Positions 54,785 through 64,000 of a stretch of DNA of 64,000 nucleotides are shown piece by piece; within the stretch, counting starts at the first letter, position 1, and the number at the start of each line of letters is the position of its first letter. The stretch is from positions 806,001-870,000 of the forward strand of contig OY744467.1 of the NCBI GenBank assembly GCA_963556145.1. The letters are read 5' to 3'. The notes below the pieces were generated by a model that searched no databases, had not been told where the DNA came from, and saw only the letters and a program-made list of their open reading frames with translations. This DNA comes from Hygrocybe punicea (Eukaryota; Basidiomycota; Agaricomycetes; Agaricales; Hygrophoraceae). The translations under genes were made by a program, and so were the position numbers.

Positions 54785-57450
54785 GACCCATCATTTGATC
54801 ACTTGAGGTAATTTTGTTGGATTCGAACCTTGTTCCATGAAGTCTTTCACCTTATCTCTTGCCTCCAACTTTCTGCGAGGCTTCTGGGAATGGATCTTCG
54901 AGGCTTGGTATGATGCTTGTAAACGAGCTACTTCTTCTTCTTTATCTGGAGAGGTATGTGACTTGCCTCGATGAAAATGATTGATGTCATGTTCAACGTG
55001 GTCTTTAACTTTTCTTTGACAGGGTATTGATGCTGATATCTTGCCTATGTATTCCCAGTCAGCATATGGGCCAATTGCTGTGAAGGTGTGCTTTCCAAAT
55101 CATCAGCAATACCTGAGAAACAAAACAAAAAAGCTACTTACCTTGATGTCTCGGACATTGTGTTCCTGCAGGAGGTCAAATGGTAGAAACCCATTTCGTT
55201 TCCCTGTTGTGTTTGCCAGCCAACAGTACTGCCGGATGTAGTTTCTGACAGATACCAGTATGTTAAGTACAATTGGATTTTTTTTTTCACTTACTTTAGG
55301 TCATCCGGCCATTCACAATGCAATCCCTGGAGGATTTCAAGAATTTCGAGGGCATAATTCTTGTTCTGTCCACCAACAAATCGAAAAAGAAGCCAGGGGA
55401 GAGATCTTCAATTCACCCAACATCGCCAACCTTGATTTCTTCGTTGAAGTTGAGATAATCAAGTAAGTCACGTGCCATTTGGACTGATTGGAGTAGCAAC
55501 TCGTCCTTTTCATCCCGTTTCTTCTTCAGCCTCACCAGCGCCTCAGACAATGCAAAGCCATCAACAATCCGAATGGCCATTTCGTGTAGATCTTGTGGTG
55601 AGTGCTTGCGCAGGTCCTCGAGCTTCTCAACTTTGCCAACAACACACCATAGATCACGGAAGTGAGCTTCAGCAATGTGACGTAGGGCTTCCTGGATATG
55701 GTGATGAAAGGTGCCCTGAACAGCTGTTGCATGCAGGCCCTTTCGCTTCAAGAGGTCAAAAGCATGCACCAGGCCAAAACCGAGTGAAGTCCCATAGTAT
55801 TGCGAAAACAGAGAGTGTTCCAGTGCAATTTGTGTGTGGAACCAGCCAGGCATGCCCAGTAAAAATGACATCCGCTCGGAGGAGTTCAAATCACAACATC
55901 GAAACTTCTGTAGGCCACAGAGGCGAGAAACTGTGAGCTGGTCGCCTATCCACAAGAGTAGTTGCTTGGTACTGAGGTGCCTCTGTTTTTCAGGCGACTC
56001 AAGGCCTAGCTGGTGCCACCACTCCTTGAGAACAGCATCATTGCCTTCATACGAAGCCTCCTCAATGTGTACGGTATCAAGCATGTACTGATGTGTGACA
56101 TATTGAGGGCCAACAGGTAGCTCTCGAACAGAAGGAGGGGCCTGGAATAGCGTGTGGCTTTTGTGATGGTAAGTCTCATAGTTGAATGCCGGCGTCTCGA
56201 TGAGGAACCTGAGGACACGATAGTAAGCTTTCTTCGCCAGATGGGGAGATGCCTCCATCTCGAGTTTGAGAACATTGATGTACGACATGGGGTTTTGTGC
56301 GCCTAGAGACACCTGTTGTTGGTAAGCACGGTTACCTGGACGTACTGCTGCAGGATCTTTGATAATGAAAATTGTCCCAGCTGTGCCGCTGTCAAAATGA
56401 GATTGATTCGATAGCCATTGTTCATAGACTTGGAATGGAATGTTGTCGTTGTCATGAGCGCAAAACCAAGGATATTTTTCAATGTCCTTGTGCAAGTGGA
56501 GTCGACTGTGTTCGGCCAATGATTCCACACCACTATAAGCCCACTTTTGAGACATAGTAAGACCCAGTGCATGTAATGTGTCGAATGCCTTCGTCACCAG
56601 CCCACAGCTCTTGAAATAAATTGTCAGAAGTTTTGCAAATTTGCACATCTCTTGAGATCGACAGAAAGCAGCTATTGAGATCATTGTGAAGATTGGCTGG
56701 CAGAAAGCTTATCAGTGACATTTGCGACAACCAGGGGCCAAGCAGTCAGACCACATTAGGCTATTTCATTTTATTCCGAGCATCCTGCTTGGGACTATAT
56801 GCCGCACAGTGGAGAAGCTTCCAGAGTGTTGGTACTGTGGTCTTCGTCACTGGAATGAGTTCCTTGAGACTGATAGCAAGTAAAGATTTTTCCATGAGCT
56901 CGCTTTGCAGGAAAGACATGATTGGTCGGAGCATTGACATCTCCTTCTTGATGATGCTGCAGATATTATCTATTGCCCAGGTTTCTAAAGCTGTTTTGGC
57001 CGCTTTTGTGCGTACACCACGGCTGTGAGATCGAGGAGGAGTGTGCCAGTTTTTGATGATATCTGGAAGTTCTTCGCTGACCATGAGTGTTGTCCATGCA
57101 AATTTTATCTTTGGATCTGAGACGAGTTCTTCAATATTCCAGCTAATTGCCCACAGCAGAATTGGTAGGTTGACATGGAGAGACTTTGCATAATCGAGAA
57201 TGTTCAAGACCCTGTCATGTATGTCACCAGTCTGTTTCAGGAATTTCCAGCAGTTAGCGGTCTGTTGCCTATGAGCATCAGGGTTTTCATCATCTTCTAG
57301 TATGTCAGTTGAGTTATTAGATGCGCCCAAGGTATTTCCAGATGCATAGCCAGAGTTGGAGGGGCTGAATTGTTGGAAAAAGTCATCGTAGGTGCTGATT
57401 TCAGGCATGTTACAGGGCATATATTGACGGGTACTACTTGTACAATTCAC
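54785..57450 (-). pseudogene. DUF6589-type protein, decayed
   Basis: The N-terminal frame (57450-56761) includes MPEISTYDDFFQQFSPSNSG and HVNLPILLWAISWNIEELVS. A 55-bp intron (56751-56697) joins NV to PIFTMISIAAFCRSQ. The long exon to 55413 contains KWAYSGVESLAEHSRLHLHK, ICFAHDND-like NIPFQVYEQWLSNQSHFDSG, and WIGDQLTVSRLCGLQKFRCC, a pattern I know from DUF6589 proteins of Agaricomycetes (function unknown, repeated in genomes). The protein continues 3' in other frames: FVGGQNKNYALEILE, NYIRQYCWLANTTGKRNGFL, FDLLQEHNVRDIK, ASIPCQRKVKDHVEHDINHF to ~54785. TAG at 56761-56763 and TGA at 55413-55415 (GDVG|IEDLSPG) break it. Confidence 0.7.
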
Positions 57451-57479
57451 GATAGAAAGATGTCACGTGCTGGGGACCT

Positions 57480-57747
57480 ACACCCATCCTATCAAGATTC
57501 ACCAGACGTTCTACAGTGAGAGACGTGTGGAAAAATTTAAACTCCGCTTCGGTATCCCCCGTTCGCTGGCAAGAACGTCAGAAATGAGACTATCGTCGAC
57601 ATAAGCCACATCAACATGTTCCGGTAAAATGAGGAATTCCTTAGCGATTTTTGAAGCAAGATCACTCCAGTTTGGAAGGTCCTTGAATTGGACCAGTTTA
57701 GCGCAGGCCGCACCGGCCTTCTTGAATTTGATTAGAACGGGGGGCAT
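57480..57747 (-). CDS. Short PB1-like N-terminal fragment
   Basis: ATG at 57747, MPPVLIKFKKAGAACAKLVQ then DLPNWSDLASKIAKEFLILPEHVDVAYVDD. Basidiomycete proteins starting MPPVLVKF with a Lys, a WxDLA helix and an acidic (V/I)xYxDxD end resemble PB1 domains. The rest of the protein is missing after ~60 residues; the tail (SLISDVLASERGIPKRSL) is not typical. It is adjacent to and divergent from the TPR fragment. Function unknown. Confidence 0.4.
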
Positions 57748-58087
57748 TATGAGACCGTCAAGATCTTGGGAGAAGCTACGTCGGCAGCTTGCTGCTGAGC
57801 ATCACTGCGGGAAGTATTTGCCATGTAGAATTCCTACTTTTGGATAGCCAAAATGTCTACTGAAAGCAGGAATTATAATATGTCCCACCTACCTCAAGCA
57901 GGCATTCACATCTGCTCCAAGCAGTAATTTTGACTACCCTAAGCAGCAATGTGGACATTCAAAGCAGCTGGAATTGCTGCTTTTGTCGGAAATAATAATT
58001 ACTTTTCACCAACAATTTATTGATAAAAGATATGCTTTATTAAGATATTAATTAATTATTTTGTGACTGTCTTGCATTTAACTATTA

Positions 58088-58140
58088 CCATAATAGGGAT
58101 TCGAACTCCCGACTCAGCCTTATTGCTTACATTAGGCATA
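58088..58140 (-). ncRNA. tRNA-like (SINE-like) sequence, box B half
   Basis: The minus strand reads GGGAGTTCGAATCCC (box B and T-arm) preceded by TGCCTAATGTAAGCAATAAG. The box A half, TGGCTAAGCGG, is at ~61239-61249 on the other side of the pogo insertion, which split it at a TA. Together they have the polymerase III internal promoter layout. Acceptor-stem pairing is poor, so this is a tRNA-derived SINE or tRNA pseudogene. Confidence 0.5.
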
Positions 58141-61100
58141 CAGTTATGGATGGCTCACTGAAACACCGAAATGAACAAACTGATGGTTGCATTTTTTCTG
58201 GTCGTTTACATGCACTCCGAATATGGACCTCTACTATAAAGTCTGAACTATATATCCCGCCAAACTTTGAATCGAGGGTTGCACTTGTCGAGTTTTGAGA
58301 CACAAAGTTTGAACGAGGGTCAGTTTACAGATTTGGACACTCATTGAAACACTGCCCGGCAATATGGCACATAGATCAGATTAATTGTCCTGGTCGCTAT
58401 CTGATTGCTCGACTTCGTCACCTGCATCGTCCTGTTCCCCATCGCTGCTCTCTGCAGTGGCAGTGGGGGCTGTAGGCTTTGGGACAGGCTTGAGTAGCTT
58501 TTCCTGTGCCAGTTTCTTCTTGGTGAACTTCTTTTTTGCTGCCTTTGCTTCTGCTCGCTCATCCTCCCACAAAGTCACTGCTTCTCGATACCGCTCTCGT
58601 ATTGATGCATTCTTCTTCTTCCACACCACCTCCTGCATCTTCCACATTGCCATGACTTCTGCCATTTCTGCTCGCGCCTGCTTTCTCTCAAACTTTTCTC
58701 TCACCTCCCAGTTCTGCGAGGCTTCAAACTCGACAACTTTCTCATAGAACAAGTCTCCTGACAGGAAACATGGTAACCCATCCCCCATGAGCTTCCCTTT
58801 TCCCTTCGTCGATTTCTTCTTTCCCTCCGCATGAGCCAGTTGTTTACAAATTTTGCCACAATATAGCTCATTCAGCACATTGACGGCTTGCACCTCAACC
58901 AGCCGGCTTTTCAGTGCGGTTTCACGGAATTCACTTTCTCGCAGAGCCACGAGAAGTGCAACCTCCATCTTCGTTTTGGGCTTGAATGTGTTGGAGTCCA
59001 CCATCCGATGCATCAACACAGGCTGGGCTACGTGAGGGGGCACGTTCGATGTTAACGTAATGGGTGCCGATGTGACCAGGTACGCAAGTGAGCCATCAGA
59101 AAGGTCGTTGATAGCCTGTTTGATGCGGTCCGTAGGGTTCAGAGTTCCTGTGGCAACAGCATTTTCATTGACCTCCATCTGCGCATCCCCCTCACCAGAT
59201 TCCAGGTCCTCCCTTCCCACCAGCACATCTTCAGTGGCTTCATCTTCAATATCTTCCTCGCCTTCATCTGGGATAATGAGCACTGCATCATCTTCGCCTG
59301 GGGCCACCACCTTGGGAACATTTTGCTGTATTGACAGATCACGAAATGCATTCGCGAGCACTCTCACCGGAGTTGGGGGAACTGCAGGTAAATATCCTTG
59401 GCATGATGTTTCCTTGCTAGGAGCCATCATCTCCGTGGATATGACATTGCGGTTGAATGGCCAGATGCCAGTCTTCTGGAATGCTGATTTAATGGTTTCT
59501 GGAGTGAGTGCCCATGCATGAGCTCAGCCATAGATTGCTAAAAATTTGCTCTTGTTGATAGTTTCTCCTGTTTCGTGCTCCCACTGATCCCGCTCATCAC
59601 TCAAGCAACGTTTCACTGTAGCAAAGACCACCACATCGAGACCTTGAAGAACATGTGTGGTGTGAGCTGGATAGCAAACCACCAGGATTTTGTGCATGTG
59701 CGCATACTCGAGGAATCCCCAAGTATAATGTGAGTTGTGACCATCGACAAGAAGCAGTCGATAACGCCCATTTGCCTTTTCAGCTGTGTTTTTATCGAAA
59801 TCTTTGATCCATTTGACACCAATCTCTCCGTTTGTCCAACCATTCCTTGAGTAACCGAGGCTGTGGCTATGGTAAGTCAGAATTTGATGCAAGAGGATTA
59901 GAAACTCATGATGCGTTTGCAGGATTATTTTGTTTCCACTTGACCTGAAATGCCTGCCCTTTGAAGATCACGGCTGGTGGGGTTGACGTGCCATCTGCAC
60001 AGATTGTAACAATGACAGTAATATTCTTGCAGCTGCCATCACGTTGTTGATACTGCAGTGTGGCCTTTTGTTCCCCAATCACACGCTCCTTCTCACCATT
60101 AAATGGGTTGGTACCAAGCTCATCTGTTCCATATGTGCAGTCCTCGTCAACATTGTATTTTTTGATCACGTCCTCGATCAGATCATACCAGGCCTCTGTG
60201 GTGGTTGGATTGACGGCACGCCCACGTTTAGACTCGAGAGGGGTGGACCAGCATGTTTTCAGTTGGTCTGAATGTTTTTCGACAAACCTATGTGTCCATT
60301 TCTGACCAACTCCACAAGCAGGGAATTTATCCCCAAGCCGTGCTCGGAGTACCTCATCTACATGCTCCTTGAGTCATCGATTGAGTCATCGATGACTCAG
60401 TGGGAATCCATGATTTCCGCACTCAATGATGTACTTAATAACCACATTGCGTTCTTCGTCTGTCAACCAGGACCTGCTTGCATTGGCCTGAGCACGAGTC
60501 CGCCCTCCTTTTGCTCCTCGGATGAGTAGATTATAATCTAGCTTGATTTCCTTGCCAGTTTCTTGTTTATAGAGGGCAGCAAAGTCCCGAGCAATGGTCC
60601 GAGCACCTTTTCGCTTTCCGTTGGGTTTCAGCAGCTCTGCCTGGTAGGCTTGGACTGCATGGGCCTTCAATGCCTCCTCCGCCTCTCTGATAATTTGTCT
60701 CTTTTTTGTATCAGATTTTGGTCGGCCAACCATGAGTGAAGAGATAAAAGCACTGAAGTGCACAGCAGTATATCAATGGGATGAGATTTTGTGTGACACA
60801 AGTGGTGTTGTGAATATCGTAAGATTTGTCAAAGTGAGTGTAAATACCACTTATGGTCATTAAAGCATCACAAACAAAATGGTGCATAACTCAACAACCA
60901 CGGCAGAATTTTCTTTCTTATAACATTCAGCATAAACCTAGGTACATTGCCTATTGACTCAAGTGATAGAAATACCCTGTGGATTGCGGAAAGAAATAAA
61001 ACATCCAGTTCAAATTTCGAATGGTGACAATTCAGCATTCTAACCATCATTTAGATTGTATTATCTCAATATTTTCTCTATTTATCCCAAACAAAAAGAA

Positions 61101-61228
61101 GAGTGGAGAAAGCATTGATAGTTTAACTTAAATCAAGAGAAGTTTTAGCAATTAAGATATGTGCAATGTGCCAGAAAATGGTGAGTGTTTCAGTGGCTGA
61201 TCGTGTTTCAGTGGACCATCCATAACTG
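58141..61228 (-). mobile_element. pogo/Tc1-mariner transposon with TA target duplication
   Basis: Ends CAGTTATGGATGG and CCATCCATAACTG are exact inverted repeats. TA dinucleotides at 58139-58140 and 61229-61230 are the target duplication. The motif CACTGAAACAC recurs near both ends. Length 3088 bp, containing one transposase gene. Confidence 0.9.
58381..60733 (-). pseudogene. pogo-like DDE_1 transposase
   Basis: ATG at 60733 (MVGRPKSDTKKRQIIREAEE). The N-terminal HTH/CENP-B-like part is at ~60700-60260. The DDE core has YGTDELG (~60125), LLLVDGHNSHY (~59740) and LDVVVFATVKR (~59630). The C-terminal part has ALTPETIKSAFQKTGIWPFN (~59500) and a Lys/Glu-rich coiled coil ending QDN at 58381. Breaks: a 12-bp tandem duplication at ~60370-60393 with two TGA codons, a frame break at ~59880-59905 near the NPANAS segment, and TGA at 59524-59526 in IYG|AHA. 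In each TGA the family has arginine. Confidence 0.85.
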
Positions 61229-61238
61229 TACTTACCGC

Positions 61239-61249
61239 TTAGCCACGAG
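61239..61249 (-). ncRNA. tRNA-like sequence, box A half
   Basis: TGGCTAAGCGG on the minus strand matches the box A consensus TRGCNNAGYNGG. It directly precedes the TA into which the pogo element inserted; box B is at 58088-58110. Confidence 0.5.
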
Positions 61250-61419
61250 ACTCGACATAAAATATTTGTTTTTCATGACCCATATATAGGATAAGCCCTA
61301 TGATAGAGGATATGTATGAACGTAGGCTAAAATAGCGCGAGGTAGGCTTGTGCTGGTGCCCGAGTGTTTCCCTCAGGCACCCCGCCAGGTCAGGCAGGGT
61401 ACAGCAGGTGGGTACGAGC

Positions 61420-61625
61420 ACCTCGCGAGCATCGCACACGTCTGATCAATTTGGCGGCTGTCCGTGTTCGCGAGGTGGTGGTTGGCTCGAGGAGGCCTCG
61501 AGGTAGTGGAGGTGCGGGAACGTCCCCTCGCTGTTGTTCCGCCCGGGCCCGTCCGTCGTTGTCGTGTCCACCTCGCAAACGCCACGCACAACGTCAATTG
61601 ACATGGCTGTAGGCGTTTGCGAGGT
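61420..61625. repeat. Two CAATTG palindromic units
   Basis: Units at 61420-61476 (core TGATCAATTTGGCGG, degenerate) and 61570-61625 (ACCTCGCAAACGCC...ACGTCAATTGACATGG...GGCGTTTGCGAGGT). The second has the clearest stem, 14 of 14 outer bases paired. Both lie in the right part of the CACTG element. Confidence 0.8.
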
Positions 61626-62949
61626 GAAGTTGGGCAGCAGGAAAGGACCGGTCTCAATCTGCCTTCCTGCGTGTGCTCCAGCCCTGTCCTTGTCCAGCCG
61701 TTGTTGTCTTCACTTGCCGGACTGACATCGTCGTTGCCGAGGTGGTCGAGACCGTCGGGTCTCGTTTGTGTCCTGCTGTCAGTTAGTGGCCGGGGCTTGT
61801 CACCGTCATTGTCCTAGGTGATAGCGCCTGGGTCGTCGCCGTCATTGTCACCCGATTGCTTGTGTCTCGGTGGTTGTAGATAGTCCGTCGACCTCGCCAT
61901 CTTCATGCATGAATTCATTGTCGCTGTTGTTGCGTCTTCACCGTCCTCGTCTTCATTGTCCTCGTCTTCCAGTCCCCACCCTCAGCGAAACGTCTGCTGC
62001 ACATCGGGGGCAAAGTGTAGTCAGCTGGCGGCAGGAATTTGAGGCAGAGGGTACCTGCCGTACCTTTGCCGAAGAGTGGGTGTCGCCGTTCTGGTTCTCA
62101 AAAAGGTGTGTGTGGACTGGCCACTGCTGTTGAAGTAGGCTAGGAAAAAACACGCACTATTTGTCATTATGGGATTGCTGGGTTACATGAACGGAGAGGG
62201 GAGGCAAGGAGAGGACTTGTAACAAGACTGCCAAAGAGCGAGAGATGAAAACCGCTAATATTTCCTGTATTTGTAATTTAACTGGATAAATCAATTGGAT
62301 TTACCGACTAAAGTAGTAATTTTAAATTATATAAAAGCAAGTAAAATGGTAGAATAAGTTGGGGAAAATGGCGGTTAAAAGCAGGTATTATGAATACTAT
62401 TTATATACAGTTGAATGGCAAATAAAATGCCTGCCTTACACCACGCTCAGAAAGGAATACCACATGACCACAAATAACTACCAAAAGCAGACATAATAAG
62501 CAAATGCTTCCCGCAGTGGCATCCTGCCACTTTCAATCCAGATCTCGCCATGTCCCTCAACAATCTTTCTCTTCGTTTATCTCATCTGGGTCGCCGAGAA
62601 GAGGCCATCAAAGCAATTGAGGAGGCAGTCACGCTCTACCAGCAACCTGCTGATGAGCGTCCTGCCACTTTCGAATCCAGTTCTTACTCTGTTCGTCAAT
62701 AATCTTTATTCATTTATCTGGTCTTGGGTCACCGAGAAGACGCGTTGAGAGCAATTGAGGAGGCAGTCAACCTACCCCGGCCGCTTGCTGCTGATAGTCC
62801 TTCTGCTCTTGTTCCAACCCTTGCTAGGTCCCTTTCGGAACCTCTCTCATTGTTTATCCCTTCTGGGTCACTAAGACGATGCCCAGATAGCACGGGCGGA
62901 GGCAGTCGAGCTACTCCAACAAAACTACTCTTTTCATCCCAATTTGCGC

Positions 62950-63570
62950 AGGGCTCTTCTTATAATTTTGTCACCTTTTATGTGATGGGGAGATGTCCAT
63001 CGGGAAAAACCCGAGATGCTAATTTTCGATAATAACGAGCAATTTTGTCAAATTATTGATTACTTTGATTATATAAATATTTCTTACCCCCCTTTACCAT
63101 AATCTTTCTTTAGAGCTCGTTGTCGGTTATTTTGAGCCTATTACAGGTTATTTTGAGCTTATTACAGAGAATGCTGGTCATTTTACTTATTGCACTCCTT
63201 ATTTCACAGCTAATATTACACGAAAAAAATTATTATTCAGATTAAAAAAGGGTATACATGTATACTAGTAGGTTAAAAAAACAAATAAAGAGAAAACGAG
63301 CGAATAGAGAAAAAGTCCGTGATTATGTACAAGCAGGCGAGCGAGCGACAGCGGAGGGTATGGGAAGCAGGCAGGAAAGGAGAGGAGACAGCAAAACATT
63401 AGTCCAATCACATCAAAACAGTACGACTACTCAATCATGGCACCCATCAATCTACTGCGATGTTGTGGACATCGAGGAGGCTGTCGGCATCTTCTTGGCC
63501 ATTGACTGGCATCGCGGCCCTATCAAACAACTCAGATCTACATGACCAATCGCGTCGAAGTAAGACTAAG
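62950..63570. other. AT-rich intergenic region, no supported gene
   Basis: Holds a duplicated word GGTTATTTTGAGC(C/T)TATTACAG at ~63128 and ~63148. A 95-codon Lys/Arg-rich plus-strand frame (63258-63545) has no motif and I do not accept it. Confidence 0.4.
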
Positions 63571-63572
63571 CC

Positions 63573-64000
63573 TTACATTACATCCTTGAATAGTTTTGCC
63601 TTGAGGAGATGGTAAGCACGAGGATTGTCCCGCTCGACGGAAGCAAGGAGAGTAATGTGAGCCCCATATACACTCGCAAATGAATTTGCTGAGAAATCGA
63701 TCGCTTGGCGATGACCGGTCCGCCATTCATTGAGGCCAGCATACACCTGTAATGAGGAGTGAGCAAGTGAGAGATTGACAACGGTGTATACATACAGCCG
63801 TTGCAGCTGACGCGATCATCGAGTCTGGTAGCTCGGGATCTGTAAATCCTTCTGCCGTGGGCGTAAACAGATTTTGATTGGCATCAATGATGTCCGAGTT
63901 GCGGTTCACGTAGAAAACGGAAATGACTGTTGTGACAGCGCCATTCTGATATGGGCGGCGTACATCCACTTTCTTGTCCTACAGAAAAGTGAGTACAAAA
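63573..64000 (-). CDS. DUF6532-type protein, 3' part of the gene
   Basis: The 3' splice site at 63979 opens an exon 63978-63796: DKKVDVRRPYQNGAVTTVIS, then EGFTDPELPDSMIASAATA. A 49-bp intron (63795-63747, GTATGT...TTACAG) leads to the last exon 63746-63573: VYAGLNEWRTGHRQAIDFSA, SFASVYGAHITLLASVERDN, then PRAYHLLKAKLFKDVM and a stop. P-ELP-x-MIA-x-AAT-A followed by LxEWRTG matches the C-terminal half of DUF6532 proteins of Agaricomycetes (function unknown). It is undamaged and may be a live host gene. The 5' part is outside the window. Confidence 0.65.

Larger units (their letters stand above)
57803..62518. mobile_element. CACTG-ended DNA element carrying a nested pogo transposon
   Basis: TIRs CACTGCGGGAAGTATTTGC (left) and the complement of CACTGCGGGAAGCATTTGC (right). 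The target duplication GCAT is at 57799-57802 and 62519-62522. Subterminal AAGCAG repeats occur at both ends (57860-57975 and 62370-62490). Without the pogo it is ~1.6 kb and has no transposase, so it is non-autonomous. A 4-bp TSD with this TIR does not let me assign a superfamily. Confidence 0.8.
57747..62940 (+). pseudogene. TPR (tetratricopeptide) protein fragment split by a 4.7-kb element
   Basis: Left part 57747-57802 encodes KLRRQLAAEH and joins, after removing 57803-62518 and one GCAT, to PATFNPDLAMSLNNLSLRLS (62523 onward). It continues HLGRREEAIKAIEEAVTLYQ, then after a stop VLGHREDALRAIEEAVN. These are ~42-residue units of the agaricomycete TPR/kinesin-light-chain type usually found in NACHT or CHAT proteins. 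About three degraded repeats remain, with no effector or NTPase domain in view. Confidence 0.65.

Overview
The window is nuclear DNA of a filamentous basidiomycete, most probably an Agaricomycete. The evidence is 45-55 bp GT-AG introns, and gene and transposon families that I know mainly from that class: Plavaka, BED/hAT, fungal PIF1 Helitron and DUF6589 proteins, TE-linked RecQ helicases, a Crinkler-like kinase, DUF6532 and TPR proteins. I cannot name the species. It is not bacterial: there are no operons, rRNA or CRISPR arrays.

The region is a transposon graveyard with a few host genes in it. 1-150: first exon of a minus-strand gene leaving the window. ~360-3795: decayed Plavaka transposase. 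3848-16263: one large conserved basidiomycete gene of unknown function, plus strand, frameshifted and hit by four separate hAT-type insertions, each with an 8-bp target duplication: 3980-4810, a perfect 201-bp palindrome at 7791-7991, a hAT with transposase at 10071-14809 that itself carries another insertion, and 14929-16210. A 100-N gap at 14083-14182 sits between two copies of the same ~488 bp and looks like an unmerged contig overlap. 16500-26840: minus-strand Ty3/gypsy element (LTR, gag, protease, reverse transcriptase, RNase H, start of integrase) split by 4.8 kb of low-complexity repeats. 26854-27345: unknown gene fragment. 29434-34495: minus-strand Helitron helicase with a hAT-type insertion at 31664-32471 and a ~400-bp-arm inverted duplication. 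34495-36080: unknown plus-strand gene. 36199-40705: a second hAT transposase, interrupted at 37714-38781.

43188-44324 is the best preserved complete gene: six exons, 297 residues, Crinkler-like N-terminus joined to a kinase-like domain. The RecQ-like helicase gene starts 424 bp away on the other strand at 44748. Its first exon is split after 20 bp by a 6.6-kb nest (a MITE, an LTR element at the MITE's edge, a third hAT inside the LTR element), and its frame resumes exactly at 51398. A solo LTR also cuts the helicase motif VI codons at 52617. 54785-57450: DUF6589 protein. 57747-62940: TPR gene fragment split by a 4.7-kb CACTG-ended element that carries a pogo transposon. The pogo lies between box A and box B of a tRNA-like sequence. 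63573-64000: 3' part of an intact-looking DUF6532 gene.

Three themes cross the window. (1) Removing an element together with one target duplication repeatedly restores an exact reading frame, so the order of insertion can be read. (2) Unrelated coding sequences carry the same kind of nonsense change, TGA where the family has arginine CGA, as expected from CpG decay. (3) A dispersed 54-57 bp palindromic unit with core CGTCAATTGACG and arms ACCTCGC/GCGAGGT occurs at least 11 times, only inside transposon sequence. It is the best candidate here for something undescribed.
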